Shown here: one piece after another, positions 25,397-32,365 of the stretch | Position numbering within the stretch: the stretch's first letter is position 1 | How the letters are laid out: every line of letters begins with the position of its first letter | Source of the DNA: Candidatus Gastranaerophilales bacterium | Lineage (GTDB): Bacteria > Cyanobacteriota > Vampirovibrionia > Gastranaerophilales > Gastranaerophilaceae | Direction: 5' to 3' | Assembly (NCBI GenBank): GCA_905234865.1 | Contig: CAJOJE010000002.1 | Span: 62,001-126,000 of the forward strand | Length of the DNA: 64,000 nucleotides | Notes under the pieces: model-generated | Seen by the model: only the letters and a program-made list of their open reading frames with translations | Databases searched by the model: none | What the model was told of the DNA's origin: nothing | Made by a program: the position numbers and the translations under genes

Positions 25397-28003
25397 CTAC
25401 TTTGACAATTCTGCCATGAGCTCGTCTAATTTTGATATATCTTTCTTTATATCATGAATATTTGTTGTTGTATGTTTTTCTTCAACGGGTTGTCTTTTGG
25501 AATATCTGCCGCTTTCATGCAGGTTATTCAAAAGATTAACCATATTTTCTCTTGTTTTTGGATGCATATAATAAAATCTCGGAAGCGCAACGTCATCAAA
25601 CGCTTTTTTCATGGCGGTTTCAGCGTTCATACCCATTCTCGATGTCATATAAACACTTGCCATCATGCCTGTCCTGTCGACTCCCGCTCTGCAATGGAAC
25701 ATGACTTTGCCTTTTGAGTTATCAATAGCGTCAAAGAACGTTTTCAATTCGTCTTCCGTCGGACATTTACCGCCGTCCATGGGCATATGAACATGTTTTA
25801 TACCATGTTTTGCTGCATATTCGCCTTCAATTCTCGGGTATTCGCCTTCAAAATCTTTCTTCCTGAAGTCAATGATAGTCGTAAAGCCTTGTTTTTGTAA
25901 AAATTCCATATCTTTGTCAAGGCTGTCGAGATTAGTCTTAAATGTTACGTTTCCGCCCTTACACTTACCGGGTTGAGAACCTCTGTATACTTTATCATCA
26001 AGCGAATAAAATCTTAAAATATCCGTATCGGCAACGGGATTATCAAAAACGGTTTGTTTATATTCTCTTGCCACATCCGTAAATTCACGCTTGTAGTTCA
26101 TTGCGTTTCTTACGATATTATTCCATAAGGGCCTATTTTCACCGTGCATTTTAGTTGCTTTATTCATCGCTCTATGGATTTCGTATGCGGGATTTTCCGC
26201 TTTATTAACGGACATTCTCGTTTTAAATCCCGTTGCATTTTTTTCATCATCTCTGACATCGACAACAACGTCTTTCAAGGCGCCCACATTTGATGTTACG
26301 GGAATTGCTCCGTACCTCATAGCCTCCGTTTGCGCAATCTCGGACGGCGCTATTCTATTTGGAAATACGACAATATCCGACGCTGCATAAAATTGATTTG
26401 TGTTTTGAATATTGCCGTCAAGTAAAACCGCCCTGCCTTTAAAATTATTCGTTACGTCCTCAAAGCGTTTTATCATATAATCGTTGTTGTCAAAACCCGC
26501 TCCGCCTAAAATCAATTGAGCATTCGGATTTTCATGTAAATACGTTGCAGCTGCGTCAATGAAAAGGTCAACGCCTTTTTGGTCTTTATCAAACCTCGTT
26601 AAAAGAGTTCCGATAAAAGCATTTTCGCTACGCTCCAGATAACCTTTTTGTTTTACGCCGTATATATTGGTCTTGCCTGAATTTTCTTTTGATAAAGTTT
26701 CTTGAAGATATAATTTATTTTGTTTTTTACCTTCTTCAAAAGTTTTTACGTCATAAAGCGCTTTAATTTTTTTATTCGGATTGGGGCTTTGAACGGAAGG
26801 ATTAAATTTATTAAGGTCAATTCCGCTTATAATTCCTGCGCTTTTCCACCTTGCACGCTTATAATCCATATTTAATCCGCCCGAGGGTGCATATTCTTCC
26901 TGCATATCTTTTAGGTAACTCGGAGATAAAGCAACAAGATAACTTGCATTTTCAATCGCATTTTTCATAGGATTGTACCTGTGATTTTCGGGATTTATAT
27001 ATTTTGATTGAAGATGTTTTTCCGCAAAATAATCAACCGCACTGATTTCGTTATGGAACATCGTATCCAATGTTTCGTAATTATCGGCAATTTTTACAAG
27101 CGCCCCCTGATAATCGTTATTTTTTATTTCATCATCAAATTTAAGCCCTTTTAATCTGTCAATAGCACCGTCTATATGGCTGTTTATATATTTTGCACAC
27201 TTTTTAAAATCTTCGTCCTGTACTATTTTTAAAGATTCTTTGGGAGAAAAAACGTTGGCTGCGGCAACCGATGGCGGCATTAAGCCGTTATAGGCGATTG
27301 TACCGTTATTAATTATATGAACGGTTCTAAAATCGTCTTTGGAATCAAAATCGTTTACGCCGCCGTTAGAGTATATGAAAGATGTCGTCCAATCGTTTGA
27401 AACCAAAAATTTGGGATTAAATTTTTCCTTTTCATTATCCATTTTTTTGATTAATTCAACTGCCGCCGTACAAAAAGCGCTGTTATTTGCGGCTTGTTCG
27501 GATAAATTACCCTTATACAATCCCTTTTGGTGAGATGCGCTGTTTTCGCAATATACCATATACGTCGGGGTTTTAACCTTATCGTCCTCAACTTTGAATA
27601 ATTTTGCGCTGTCCCTTTTAAGCCCGTATCTTATATCGGCGCTTATCCCCGTATCTTTTAATTTGAAACTTTGTTTATCTTCGTTAGTGTATGTATAATT
27701 GCCGTTTCCTTCGGATTTAAGAGAATTTTTTGTATCAAACAAAGGAACAAAAACCCTTGTATCCATATTCATTTTATTTAACTCAAAAGGAAGTGCTTCC
27801 GTATTTTCTGCAAGTCCGCCTTTTGCAAGAACTGGAGAAACTTCGAGCGAGAGAAACGCTGCCTGATTTTTATTTTTATTTCCCGTAAAACTTATAACGC
27901 TGAGCTTCTCCAAAACACCGGTTTTATTATTTGACGATACGTTTTTATCGTAATTATGATTATTCCCTATATTAAAATTTTGATTTATACTTATAACTCT
28001 CAT
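25397..28003 (-). CDS. Glycogen-synthase-like protein fused to a Cys-based phosphatase
   Basis: An 868-residue protein. Residues about 45-640 follow the GT5 glycogen synthase layout: 'AAFLSLEVSPVLAKGGLAEN' (compare EVAPFAKTGGLADV), 'FLVSNDWTTSFI', 'GIISGIDLNKFNPS', 'FIGTLLTRFDKDQKGVDL' and 'RIAPSEIAQTEAMRYGAIPV'. Two catalytic motifs are altered: KTGG reads AKGG, and the first Glu of E-x7-E is Ala (IAPSEIAQ). Residues about 665-830 are a dual-specificity/tyrosine phosphatase with 'VYRGSQPG', 'FTTIIDFRKKDFEGEYPR' and the P-loop HCRAGVDRTG (Cys771, Arg777). A short charged coiled tail ends it. It is likely to act on alpha-glucan or its enzymes. It is the first gene of the three-gene glucan operon. 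Confidence 0.8.
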   Translation of the reverse strand: MRVISINQNFNIGNNHNYDKNVSSNNKTGVLEKLSVISFTGNKNKNQAAFLSLEVSPVLAKGGLAENTEALPFELNKMNMDTRVFVPLFDTKNSLKSEGNGNYTYTNEDKQSFKLKDTGISADIRYGLKRDSAKLFKVEDDKVKTPTYMVYCENSASHQKGLYKGNLSEQAANNSAFCTAAVELIKKMDNEKEKFNPKFLVSNDWTTSFIYSNGGVNDFDSKDDFRTVHIINNGTIAYNGLMPPSVAAANVFSPKESLKIVQDEDFKKCAKYINSHIDGAIDRLKGLKFDDEIKNNDYQGALVKIADNYETLDTMFHNEISAVDYFAEKHLQSKYINPENHRYNPMKNAIENASYLVALSPSYLKDMQEEYAPSGGLNMDYKRARWKSAGIISGIDLNKFNPSVQSPNPNKKIKALYDVKTFEEGKKQNKLYLQETLSKENSGKTNIYGVKQKGYLERSENAFIGTLLTRFDKDQKGVDLFIDAAATYLHENPNAQLILGGAGFDNNDYMIKRFEDVTNNFKGRAVLLDGNIQNTNQFYAASDIVVFPNRIAPSEIAQTEAMRYGAIPVTSNVGALKDVVVDVRDDEKNATGFKTRMSVNKAENPAYEIHRAMNKATKMHGENRPLWNNIVRNAMNYKREFTDVAREYKQTVFDNPVADTDILRFYSLDDKVYRGSQPGKCKGGNVTFKTNLDSLDKDMEFLQKQGFTTIIDFRKKDFEGEYPRIEGEYAAKHGIKHVHMPMDGGKCPTEDELKTFFDAIDNSKGKVMFHCRAGVDRTGMMASVYMTSRMGMNAETAMKKAFDDVALPRFYYMHPKTRENMVNLLNNLHESGRYSKRQPVEEKHTTTNIHDIKKDISKLDELMAELSK

Positions 28004-28170
28004 TTATCAACCACTCATTTATTAATTGTTATTCACAAAACTTATAAAGAACCTTTTTGACCATGTTTTAAGCGTATTTTTTACAATTATTAACAATGCT
28101 ACGTTTCCTGACCCTTTTAAAAGTAATAAAAGGGGTGTATAATTTGAGATTATAAAAATGGGGGAAAGCT

Positions 28171-28914
28171 ATGAACGAGTGTAAAATTAAAGATTATCAA
28201 ATTGTTGTTTTCGGGTTGATAATTGCCGTAAGTTCGGTTATTTCCGCAGGAATTTTAACAAACGGAATAATTAAATACCAAAAACTTCAAAACCAAACAA
28301 TAACGGTAACCGGTTCTTCAAGCGAAGAAATTCAATCCGATAATGCAATTTTGGAAGTAGGCTATAAAGCTCAAGCCAAAAATTTAAAAGAAGGTTATGC
28401 TTTAATGGCTAAAAATAAAGAAAAAATTACCGATTATCTTGTTCAAAACGGGATTAACAAAAATAATATAACTTTCGGACAAATTTCAAATTACGAAGTA
28501 AATAAACGAATAGGAAACTATACGACAAACGATATTGAATTTTACAGGTTTAATTCCGACGTAAAAATTAAATCCGATGACGTTAATAAAATAGAAAAAC
28601 TTTCTCAAAACATTTATGAATTAATTAACTCCGATGTTGAAGTTTCATACACCAACGTTCAATATCTTGTTTCAAATTTAGACTCGATAAAAGTTAAAAT
28701 GGTCGGCGAAGCAACAAAAAACGCTAAAGAAAGAGCCGAATCAATGGTAAAATCTACAAACGATAAAATCGGAAGCCTGAACTCCGCAAAAACCGGTGTA
28801 TTTCAAATCGTTCCCGTTGATTCAACCGATGTATCGGATTACGGCATAAACGACACAACCTCAATCAAAAAGAAAATCGTTGCGGTTGTTAATGCGACAT
28901 TTACCGTAAAATAA
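28171..28914 (+). CDS. SIMPL-domain (DUF541) protein
   Basis: A 247-residue protein with one N-terminal hydrophobic anchor or uncleaved signal (about residues 10-32) followed by a SIMPL domain: 'ITVTGSSSEEIQSDNAILEV' at its start and 'AKERAESMVKSTNDKIG' near its end. Related proteins lie in the cell envelope (BP26/Omp28 and YggE families) and are linked to stress tolerance or assembly of beta-barrel rings. A strong ribosome site (GGGGGAAAG) lies just before ATG, and TATAAT at 28138-28143 gives a plausible -10, so this gene has an ordinary leader unlike several others here. A hairpin with T-tract (28950-28975) may end the transcript. Confidence 0.85.
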   Translation: MNECKIKDYQIVVFGLIIAVSSVISAGILTNGIIKYQKLQNQTITVTGSSSEEIQSDNAILEVGYKAQAKNLKEGYALMAKNKEKITDYLVQNGINKNNITFGQISNYEVNKRIGNYTTNDIEFYRFNSDVKIKSDDVNKIEKLSQNIYELINSDVEVSYTNVQYLVSNLDSIKVKMVGEATKNAKERAESMVKSTNDKIGSLNSAKTGVFQIVPVDSTDVSDYGINDTTSIKKKIVAVVNATFTVK

Positions 28915-28949
28915 TAGTATTTCAGGTGATGAACAATCTTTTTAAATTA

Positions 28950-28975
28950 ATTACCATGTAGTTATGGTAATTTTT
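28950..28975 (+). terminator. Hairpin with T-run after the SIMPL gene, overlapping the next start codon
   Basis: Arms ATTACCAT (28950-28957) and ATGGTAAT (28964-28971) pair perfectly around a 6-base loop and are followed by TTTT. It is positioned to end the SIMPL transcript. The 3' arm contains the apparent ATG of the next small gene, so it could also control read-through translation. Confidence 0.5.
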
Positions 28976-29170
28976 ACTGGCGAAAAACGGATTAATCCAA
29001 ATAAAGACAATGCAAGAAAGTATCTTGTGCGCTATCTTAGCGAATTGAAGTTTCATTTTGACTTGAACGACAAAGAAATAAAAGATATAATAAGAGATAC
29101 CTATATTTCAAAAACAAAATTTTATAAATTTTCAAAGCAATTAGGAAGGCTGTTTAAAAAGAAAATATGA
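28964..29170 (+). CDS. Small basic helical protein, unknown
   Basis: A 68-residue protein (MVIFTGEKRINPNKDN...) that is Lys/Arg-rich and predicted helical (ARKYLVRYLSELKFHFDLND, KEIKDIIRDTYISKTKFYKF). Its last four bases overlap the start of the hydrolase gene (ATGA), which favours it being real and co-translated. No ribosome site precedes the ATG, and that ATG lies inside a perfect hairpin, so the start is uncertain. The 'NDKEIKDIIRDTYISKTKFYKF' pattern has a helix-turn-helix feel (two helices with a Ser-Lys turn), but I would not call a regulator. Confidence 0.5.
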   Translation: MVIFTGEKRINPNKDNARKYLVRYLSELKFHFDLNDKEIKDIIRDTYISKTKFYKFSKQLGRLFKKKI

Positions 29171-29805
29171 ACATAGAAAAATTTATTCCCGATGAATTTT
29201 CTGCAAATAACTATGTTTTATACGATACAAATTCAAAAGACGCCGTTTTGTTTGACCCGTCGGGGTGTTTTAATAAAATAACAAAATTTCTTCGTGAAAA
29301 TCAATTAACACCCGTTGCAATTCTTGTAACTCATTGTCATTTTGACCATGTGGGAGATATCAAAAAATATCAGGACAATTTTTCAAATATTAAAACTTAC
29401 CTTCCTAAAAAAGATAAAGTTTTATACGAAAATTTAGATATGCAATGTTCCTTGTTCGGCGCAAAAAAAGTTGATGATTTCAGAGTTGATGAATTTATTG
29501 ATGAAAACTCTGAAATTACGTTTTGCAATCAAAAAATTAAAGTTATTGAAACTCCTGGGCATTCTGCGGGTTCTGTTTGTTATTTAGCGGGAAATATATT
29601 AATTTCCGGAGACACCTTGTTCTTAGAAGAAATCGGACGATGTGACCTTATAACGGGTTCATTTTCAGACATTGAAAAATCAATTTTGAATAAATTATTT
29701 ACTCTAAAAGACGAAACAATTGTTCTAACGGGTCATGGAAGCGAAACAACGATAGGACATGAAAAAGAATTTAACGCTTATTTTGGAAAACAGGCAAAAT
29801 ATTAA
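29167..29805 (+). CDS. Metallo-beta-lactamase-fold hydrolase (glyoxalase II-like)
   Basis: A 212-residue protein with the MBL metal motif THCHFDHVGD (about residues 57-66), then ETPGHSAGSVCY, 'ISGDTLFLEEIGRCDL' (bridging Asp and the typical R-x-D) and a final 'LTGHGSETTIG'. This order and length match the YcbL/GloB-like group that hydrolyses thioesters such as S-lactoylglutathione, though the substrate is uncertain in a lineage that may lack glutathione. It overlaps the small upstream gene by four bases and is followed after 14 bases by cytidine deaminase, so these three likely share a transcript. Confidence 0.85.
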   Translation: MNIEKFIPDEFSANNYVLYDTNSKDAVLFDPSGCFNKITKFLRENQLTPVAILVTHCHFDHVGDIKKYQDNFSNIKTYLPKKDKVLYENLDMQCSLFGAKKVDDFRVDEFIDENSEITFCNQKIKVIETPGHSAGSVCYLAGNILISGDTLFLEEIGRCDLITGSFSDIEKSILNKLFTLKDETIVLTGHGSETTIGHEKEFNAYFGKQAKY

Positions 29806-29819
29806 AAAGGAGAAAAATC

Positions 29820-30224
29820 TTGATTACAAACGAAGAATTATTTAATTTGGCAAAAGAAATCAGTAAAAACTCTTATTCTCCGTATTCTAATTTTCCCGTA
29901 GGGGCGGCTTGTCTTTTTAAAAACGGAAACGTATATAAAGGCGTAAACGTTGAAAATACAAGCTACGGATTAACTTTATGCGCTGAAAGAAACGCCCTTT
30001 CTACCGCAGTTACAAACGGAGAAATCGAAGGGTTATACGCCATTGCAATTTATGCAAAAAAACAAAAAATGTGCGCACCATGCGGCGCCTGCCTTCAATG
30101 GATTGCCGAATTTCGAGGCGATAACGACGATGTAAACATTATCCTTGAAGGCGAGGACGGTAATATTAAAGTTTATACGTTAAGCGATTTTCTACCCAAA
30201 AGTTTTAAAATTACATCAAAATGA
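29820..30224 (+). CDS. cdd: Cytidine deaminase
   Basis: A 134-residue enzyme starting at TTG 29820 with AAGGAG 8 bases upstream. Motifs: 'SPYSNFPVGAACLF' (substrate pocket), 'GVNVENTSYGLTLCAERNAL' (Cys-Ala-Glu, with the zinc Cys and catalytic Glu) and 'CAPCGACLQWIAEF' (two further zinc Cys). The family usually reads CGACRQ; Arg is Leu here, which is notable because that Arg neutralises the zinc-thiolate site in homotetrameric enzymes. It deaminates cytidine and deoxycytidine in pyrimidine salvage. It is the last gene of the short plus-strand operon. Confidence 0.92.
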   Translation: MITNEELFNLAKEISKNSYSPYSNFPVGAACLFKNGNVYKGVNVENTSYGLTLCAERNALSTAVTNGEIEGLYAIAIYAKKQKMCAPCGACLQWIAEFRGDNDDVNIILEGEDGNIKVYTLSDFLPKSFKITSK

Positions 30225-30248
30225 AAAAGGGGGACAAAAATTCCCCCT
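30224..30248 (-). terminator. Hairpin between convergent genes
   Basis: Arms AGGGGG (30228-30233) and CCCCCT (30243-30248) enclose a 9-base loop. On the minus strand the stem is followed by a T-run, so it should end the small Cys-rich gene at 30261. On the plus strand it may also slow transcription leaving cdd. Confidence 0.65.
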
Positions 30249-30260
30249 AAAACTTAATTT

Positions 30261-30482
30261 TTAGTCTTCCTGTATAATTTGTTGAATTTCAACGTCCGGC
30301 TTTCCTAAAACCCTGACTAATTCAAGAACGGACGCTTTCATTTGGCATTTTTGCGAGGACTTATTAAAAAAGTCCGTATAAAAGCACCCCTCACAATTGC
30401 ACCCTCTCTTATAACATTCGATTGCAGTAGCTGTCCATCTTCTAACTGCAACGGCACGTCCAAAATCTCTGCTTTTTAACAC
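30261..30482 (-). CDS. Small cysteine-rich protein, unknown
   Basis: A 73-residue protein beginning at GTG 30482 with GGGGAG 8 bases upstream. It contains five Cys in a compact pattern (C23, C28, C30, C33, C46: 'IECYKRGCNCEGC' then 'KCQMK'), which suggests a metal or Fe-S site, and a preceding 'RRWTATA'. The tail (VLELVRVLGKPDVEIQQII) is helical. I do not recognise a named family, though I believe similar short proteins occur in related gut bacteria. It has its own promoter (TTGTAA, 16 bases, TATAAT) and a terminator, so it is a monocistronic gene. Confidence 0.65.
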   Translation of the reverse strand: MLKSRDFGRAVAVRRWTATAIECYKRGCNCEGCFYTDFFNKSSQKCQMKASVLELVRVLGKPDVEIQQIIQED

Positions 30483-30553
30483 TTATGTCACTCCCCTATT
30501 AAAAACCCACGCTTGCAAGCTCCATTAACCTTGCGCCGACTGGATTTATTACT

Positions 30554-30581
30554 ATTATATTCGTTTAGAACCTGATTACAA
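30554..30581 (-). promoter_or_regulatory. Sigma-70-type promoter of the small Cys-rich gene
   Basis: On the minus strand TTGTAA (30581-30576) and TATAAT (30559-30554) are separated by 16 bases. Initiation near 30547 would give a leader of about 65 bases that ends in the GGGGAG ribosome site of the gene starting at 30482. Confidence 0.6.
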
Positions 30582-30599
30582 GTGTATTTTCGCCAATTA

Positions 30600-30815
30600 T
30601 TAACATCATGTAACAAAGGGCAAGAGCCAAACTATGCGCCGTTATTGGGATTTAGGATTATCCCAATCATGCTTCAGGCATGGGTTTTGCATGTATCACA
30701 TACTTGAAAACCATGACGGGCGCATGTTTCCATGATTTTTGATTTTGCGCTTTTTGGTAAAGAATTGTAAATATTGACATTTTTTCCATGCCTTTTGAGC
30801 ATGGAACAAAAAAAT
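30600..30815. other. Hairpin-rich intergenic block, possible structured RNA
   Basis: The 349 bases between the divergent genes at 30482 and 30832 hold no credible ORF. Four stems are visible: 30644-30651 with 30660-30667 (8 bp), 30668-30672 with 30678-30682 (5 bp), 30683-30688 with 30707-30712 (6 bp, with an inner 4 bp stem 693-696/700-703), and 30784-30791 with 30799-30806 (8 bp, extended by T/A runs). Base composition is less AT-rich than other gaps. It matches no RNA family I can name, and the strand is unknown. Confidence 0.35.
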
Positions 30816-30818
30816 CAT

Positions 30819-30824
30819 TATAAT
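30819..30824 (+). promoter_or_regulatory. -10 element 7 bases from ATG of the gene at 30832
   Basis: A perfect TATAAT is followed by 7 bases and the ATG. TTGAGC 18 bases upstream, at the edge of the last hairpin of the structured block, is a fair -35. No ribosome site is present, so the transcript is predicted to be leaderless. Confidence 0.55.
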
Positions 30825-30831
30825 ATTTAGT

Positions 30832-31425
30832 ATGATTTTAGACTGCAACAACATAATTCACCATAGATGGCTCACGATTGACGAAGTTCTTCCGTATCCT
30901 CAATATCAATCGGGCGCAAGGGAAGAACAAAAACCCGTTTATAAAGATTACAAAGACCCAAGCTCAAACCCCGTTTTAATTCTTGAATTTGACATTTTAA
31001 ACAAGGATGGGTTCGGTTTAAAAAAGGGGTACTATGAAATTGCAACGGATAGTGAATATAAAACGTTAATGTTTGTGGAATCGGGAAATATTAAAGCAAA
31101 AATTCCCGTAATTAAAGAAGAGATGATTGATAATTACCAAAAAGATTGGGAATGGCAAGAAGAAGAAAAACGAGGATTTCTCAAATCTTCAAACAAACCC
31201 AAAACAACGAGTGAAGAAATTCCCGTTTATTCAAAAGACGTTTATAAAGAAAAGTTGACTGAAAAAGAAGCCAAAAAAAGAAAAAATAAATACAAAAAAG
31301 GACAAGACCCGAGAACATATTTTCATTCAAAATGTTATATGGAATACGACAATGAAAATGACCTCTACAAAGTAATTTGGGAAAAATATCATATAAGATT
31401 AATCGGGATTATTAAGTTGTATTAA
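30832..31425 (+). CDS. Hypothetical protein, cytosolic paralogue of the protein at 15248
   Basis: A 197-residue protein without a signal peptide. Its core 'PVLILEFDILNKDGFGLKKG' / 'YYEIATDSEYKTLMFVESG' / 'NIKAKIPVIKEEMI' lines up with 'PLLRIGVNFIFKD...PPGYYLL' and 'GKVKYMIPVYNIDIV' of the exported protein at 15248. Both continue with a basic linker and end in a Tyr-rich strand pair. Tyr, Lys and Glu are abundant. No family is recognised and function is unknown. It starts immediately after a TATAAT box, with no ribosome site. Confidence 0.65.
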   Translation: MILDCNNIIHHRWLTIDEVLPYPQYQSGAREEQKPVYKDYKDPSSNPVLILEFDILNKDGFGLKKGYYEIATDSEYKTLMFVESGNIKAKIPVIKEEMIDNYQKDWEWQEEEKRGFLKSSNKPKTTSEEIPVYSKDVYKEKLTEKEAKKRKNKYKKGQDPRTYFHSKCYMEYDNENDLYKVIWEKYHIRLIGIIKLY

Positions 31426-31539
31426 GTTTATCGTGCGGTTTTCCATAAATATTAAATTTTGTAACGATACTTTTTAATATTGAAATTCGATATTTTATAT
31501 ATACTTTATATATATGTACAACGAATAAAGGAAAACCAA

Positions 31540-31716
31540 ATGGCAGTTGCACCGACAGACAGCATTGATAAAAAGTTAGCCAGACTTTATGCTCAAAAAA
31601 CAACGGTTAATTTAGATTCAAAATCTACATTATCCCCCGAAGACTTTTGGAATTCAATGTCAATCATTGCCATGAATAATAAATCCGTTATGAATTTCAG
31701 AGTAAGACCGGTGTAG
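31540..31716 (+). CDS. Small protein of 58 residues, unknown
   Basis: It starts at ATG 31540, with AAGG 8 bases before it. The frame is open from 31480, but that part is the AT-rich promoter. The product (MAVAPTDSIDKKLARLYAQK...) is soluble and probably helical in its first half, ending in 'MNNKSVMNFRVRPV'. It has no close motif. It is followed by a good terminator (31759-31790) and preceded by AT-rich sequence with TATATA-like elements, so it looks like a real independent short gene. Confidence 0.55.
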   Translation: MAVAPTDSIDKKLARLYAQKTTVNLDSKSTLSPEDFWNSMSIIAMNNKSVMNFRVRPV

Positions 31717-31758
31717 CTGATTTCATAAAGAATGATGGAATATGGAGTAAAAAATACT

Positions 31759-31790
31759 TAAAAGACAAGCCGTTGCTTGTCTTTTAATTT
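31759..31790 (+). terminator. Rho-independent terminator of the 58-residue gene
   Basis: A perfect stem AAAAGACAAGC / GCTTGTCTTTT with a 4-base loop (cgtt) is followed by AATTTT. It lies 43 bases after the stop codon at 31716. Confidence 0.75.
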
Positions 31791-31801
31791 TATAAGGATT
31801 T

Positions 31802-31829
31802 TTGTTTTAATATTTTTTTGTGTTACAAT
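31802..31829 (+). promoter_or_regulatory. Promoter of tRNA-Ser
   Basis: TTGTTT (31802-31807) and TACAAT (31824-31829) are 16 bases apart, with TGT before the -10, giving an extended -10. Initiation near 31836 leaves a 47-base 5' leader to be removed by RNase P. Confidence 0.5.
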
Positions 31830-31882
31830 AATCATGCAATTTTGTTATTCTAAATACAAAATCAGCACAAAAACCGAATAAT

Positions 31883-31972
<90 letters not shown>

Positions 31973-31996
31973 TTAAAAATTTAAAACTGTAAAACA

Positions 31997-32026
31997 AAGA
32001 GTGGAAGACGGTTTCCACTCTTTTTA
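31997..32026 (+). terminator. Terminator of tRNA-Ser
   Basis: AAAGAGTGGAA pairs with TTCCACTCTTT around a short loop, and the T-run continues (TTTTT, ACTTT). It begins 24 bases after the tRNA. Confidence 0.8.
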
Positions 32027-32122
32027 CTTTATTTATTCTATTAGGTCTTAAGCATGTTAACACCCATGAAATTAAGTAACCATGCGTATTATATAAGTTC
32101 GAGCTCAAATAACCGAATTGTA

Positions 32123-32365
32123 TTAAAGTTTCATAATTTTATGCTGTTCTACATTCAAATATCCTTCGGGACAATGTGTTGAACAGTATATTGTTTTATT
32201 GTTTTTAACAAATTCACGAACTCTGTCCGGCGTTTGCCTTGCTTTTTCTTTATCTTCAAAAACAACAGATAATTCATTTGCGTGCAATGCGGCATCACAA
32301 TAGGTTACATCCCCTTGAAACATATAATAACAGTCATTTTCTTTATCTTCTAATATTATATTCAA
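32123..32365 (-). pseudogene. C-terminal remnant of a metallo-beta-lactamase lactonase-like gene
   Basis: The 80-codon frame matches only the last third of an MBL hydrolase of the acyl-homoserine-lactonase type: 'YYMFQGDVTYCDAALHANEL' (bridging Asp), 'RQTPDRVREFVKNNKTIYCS' and 'THCPEGYLNVEQ' (last metal His). The HxHxDH part is absent: an in-frame TAA lies one codon upstream of the only start (TTG 32365), and that space is occupied by an unrelated gene (32343-32876). It is best read as a decayed fragment, although a short expressed protein cannot be excluded. Confidence 0.6.

Noticed and set aside
30784-30806. Stem TTCCATGC/GCATGGAA as a terminator
   Set aside because: T-runs lie before and A-runs after the stem on the plus strand, and the same holds in reverse, so neither strand has a 3' T-tract.
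30600-30815. 6S RNA, tmRNA, RNase P or SRP RNA in the structured gap
   Set aside because: None of the conserved sequence blocks of these RNAs could be seen; identity is left open.
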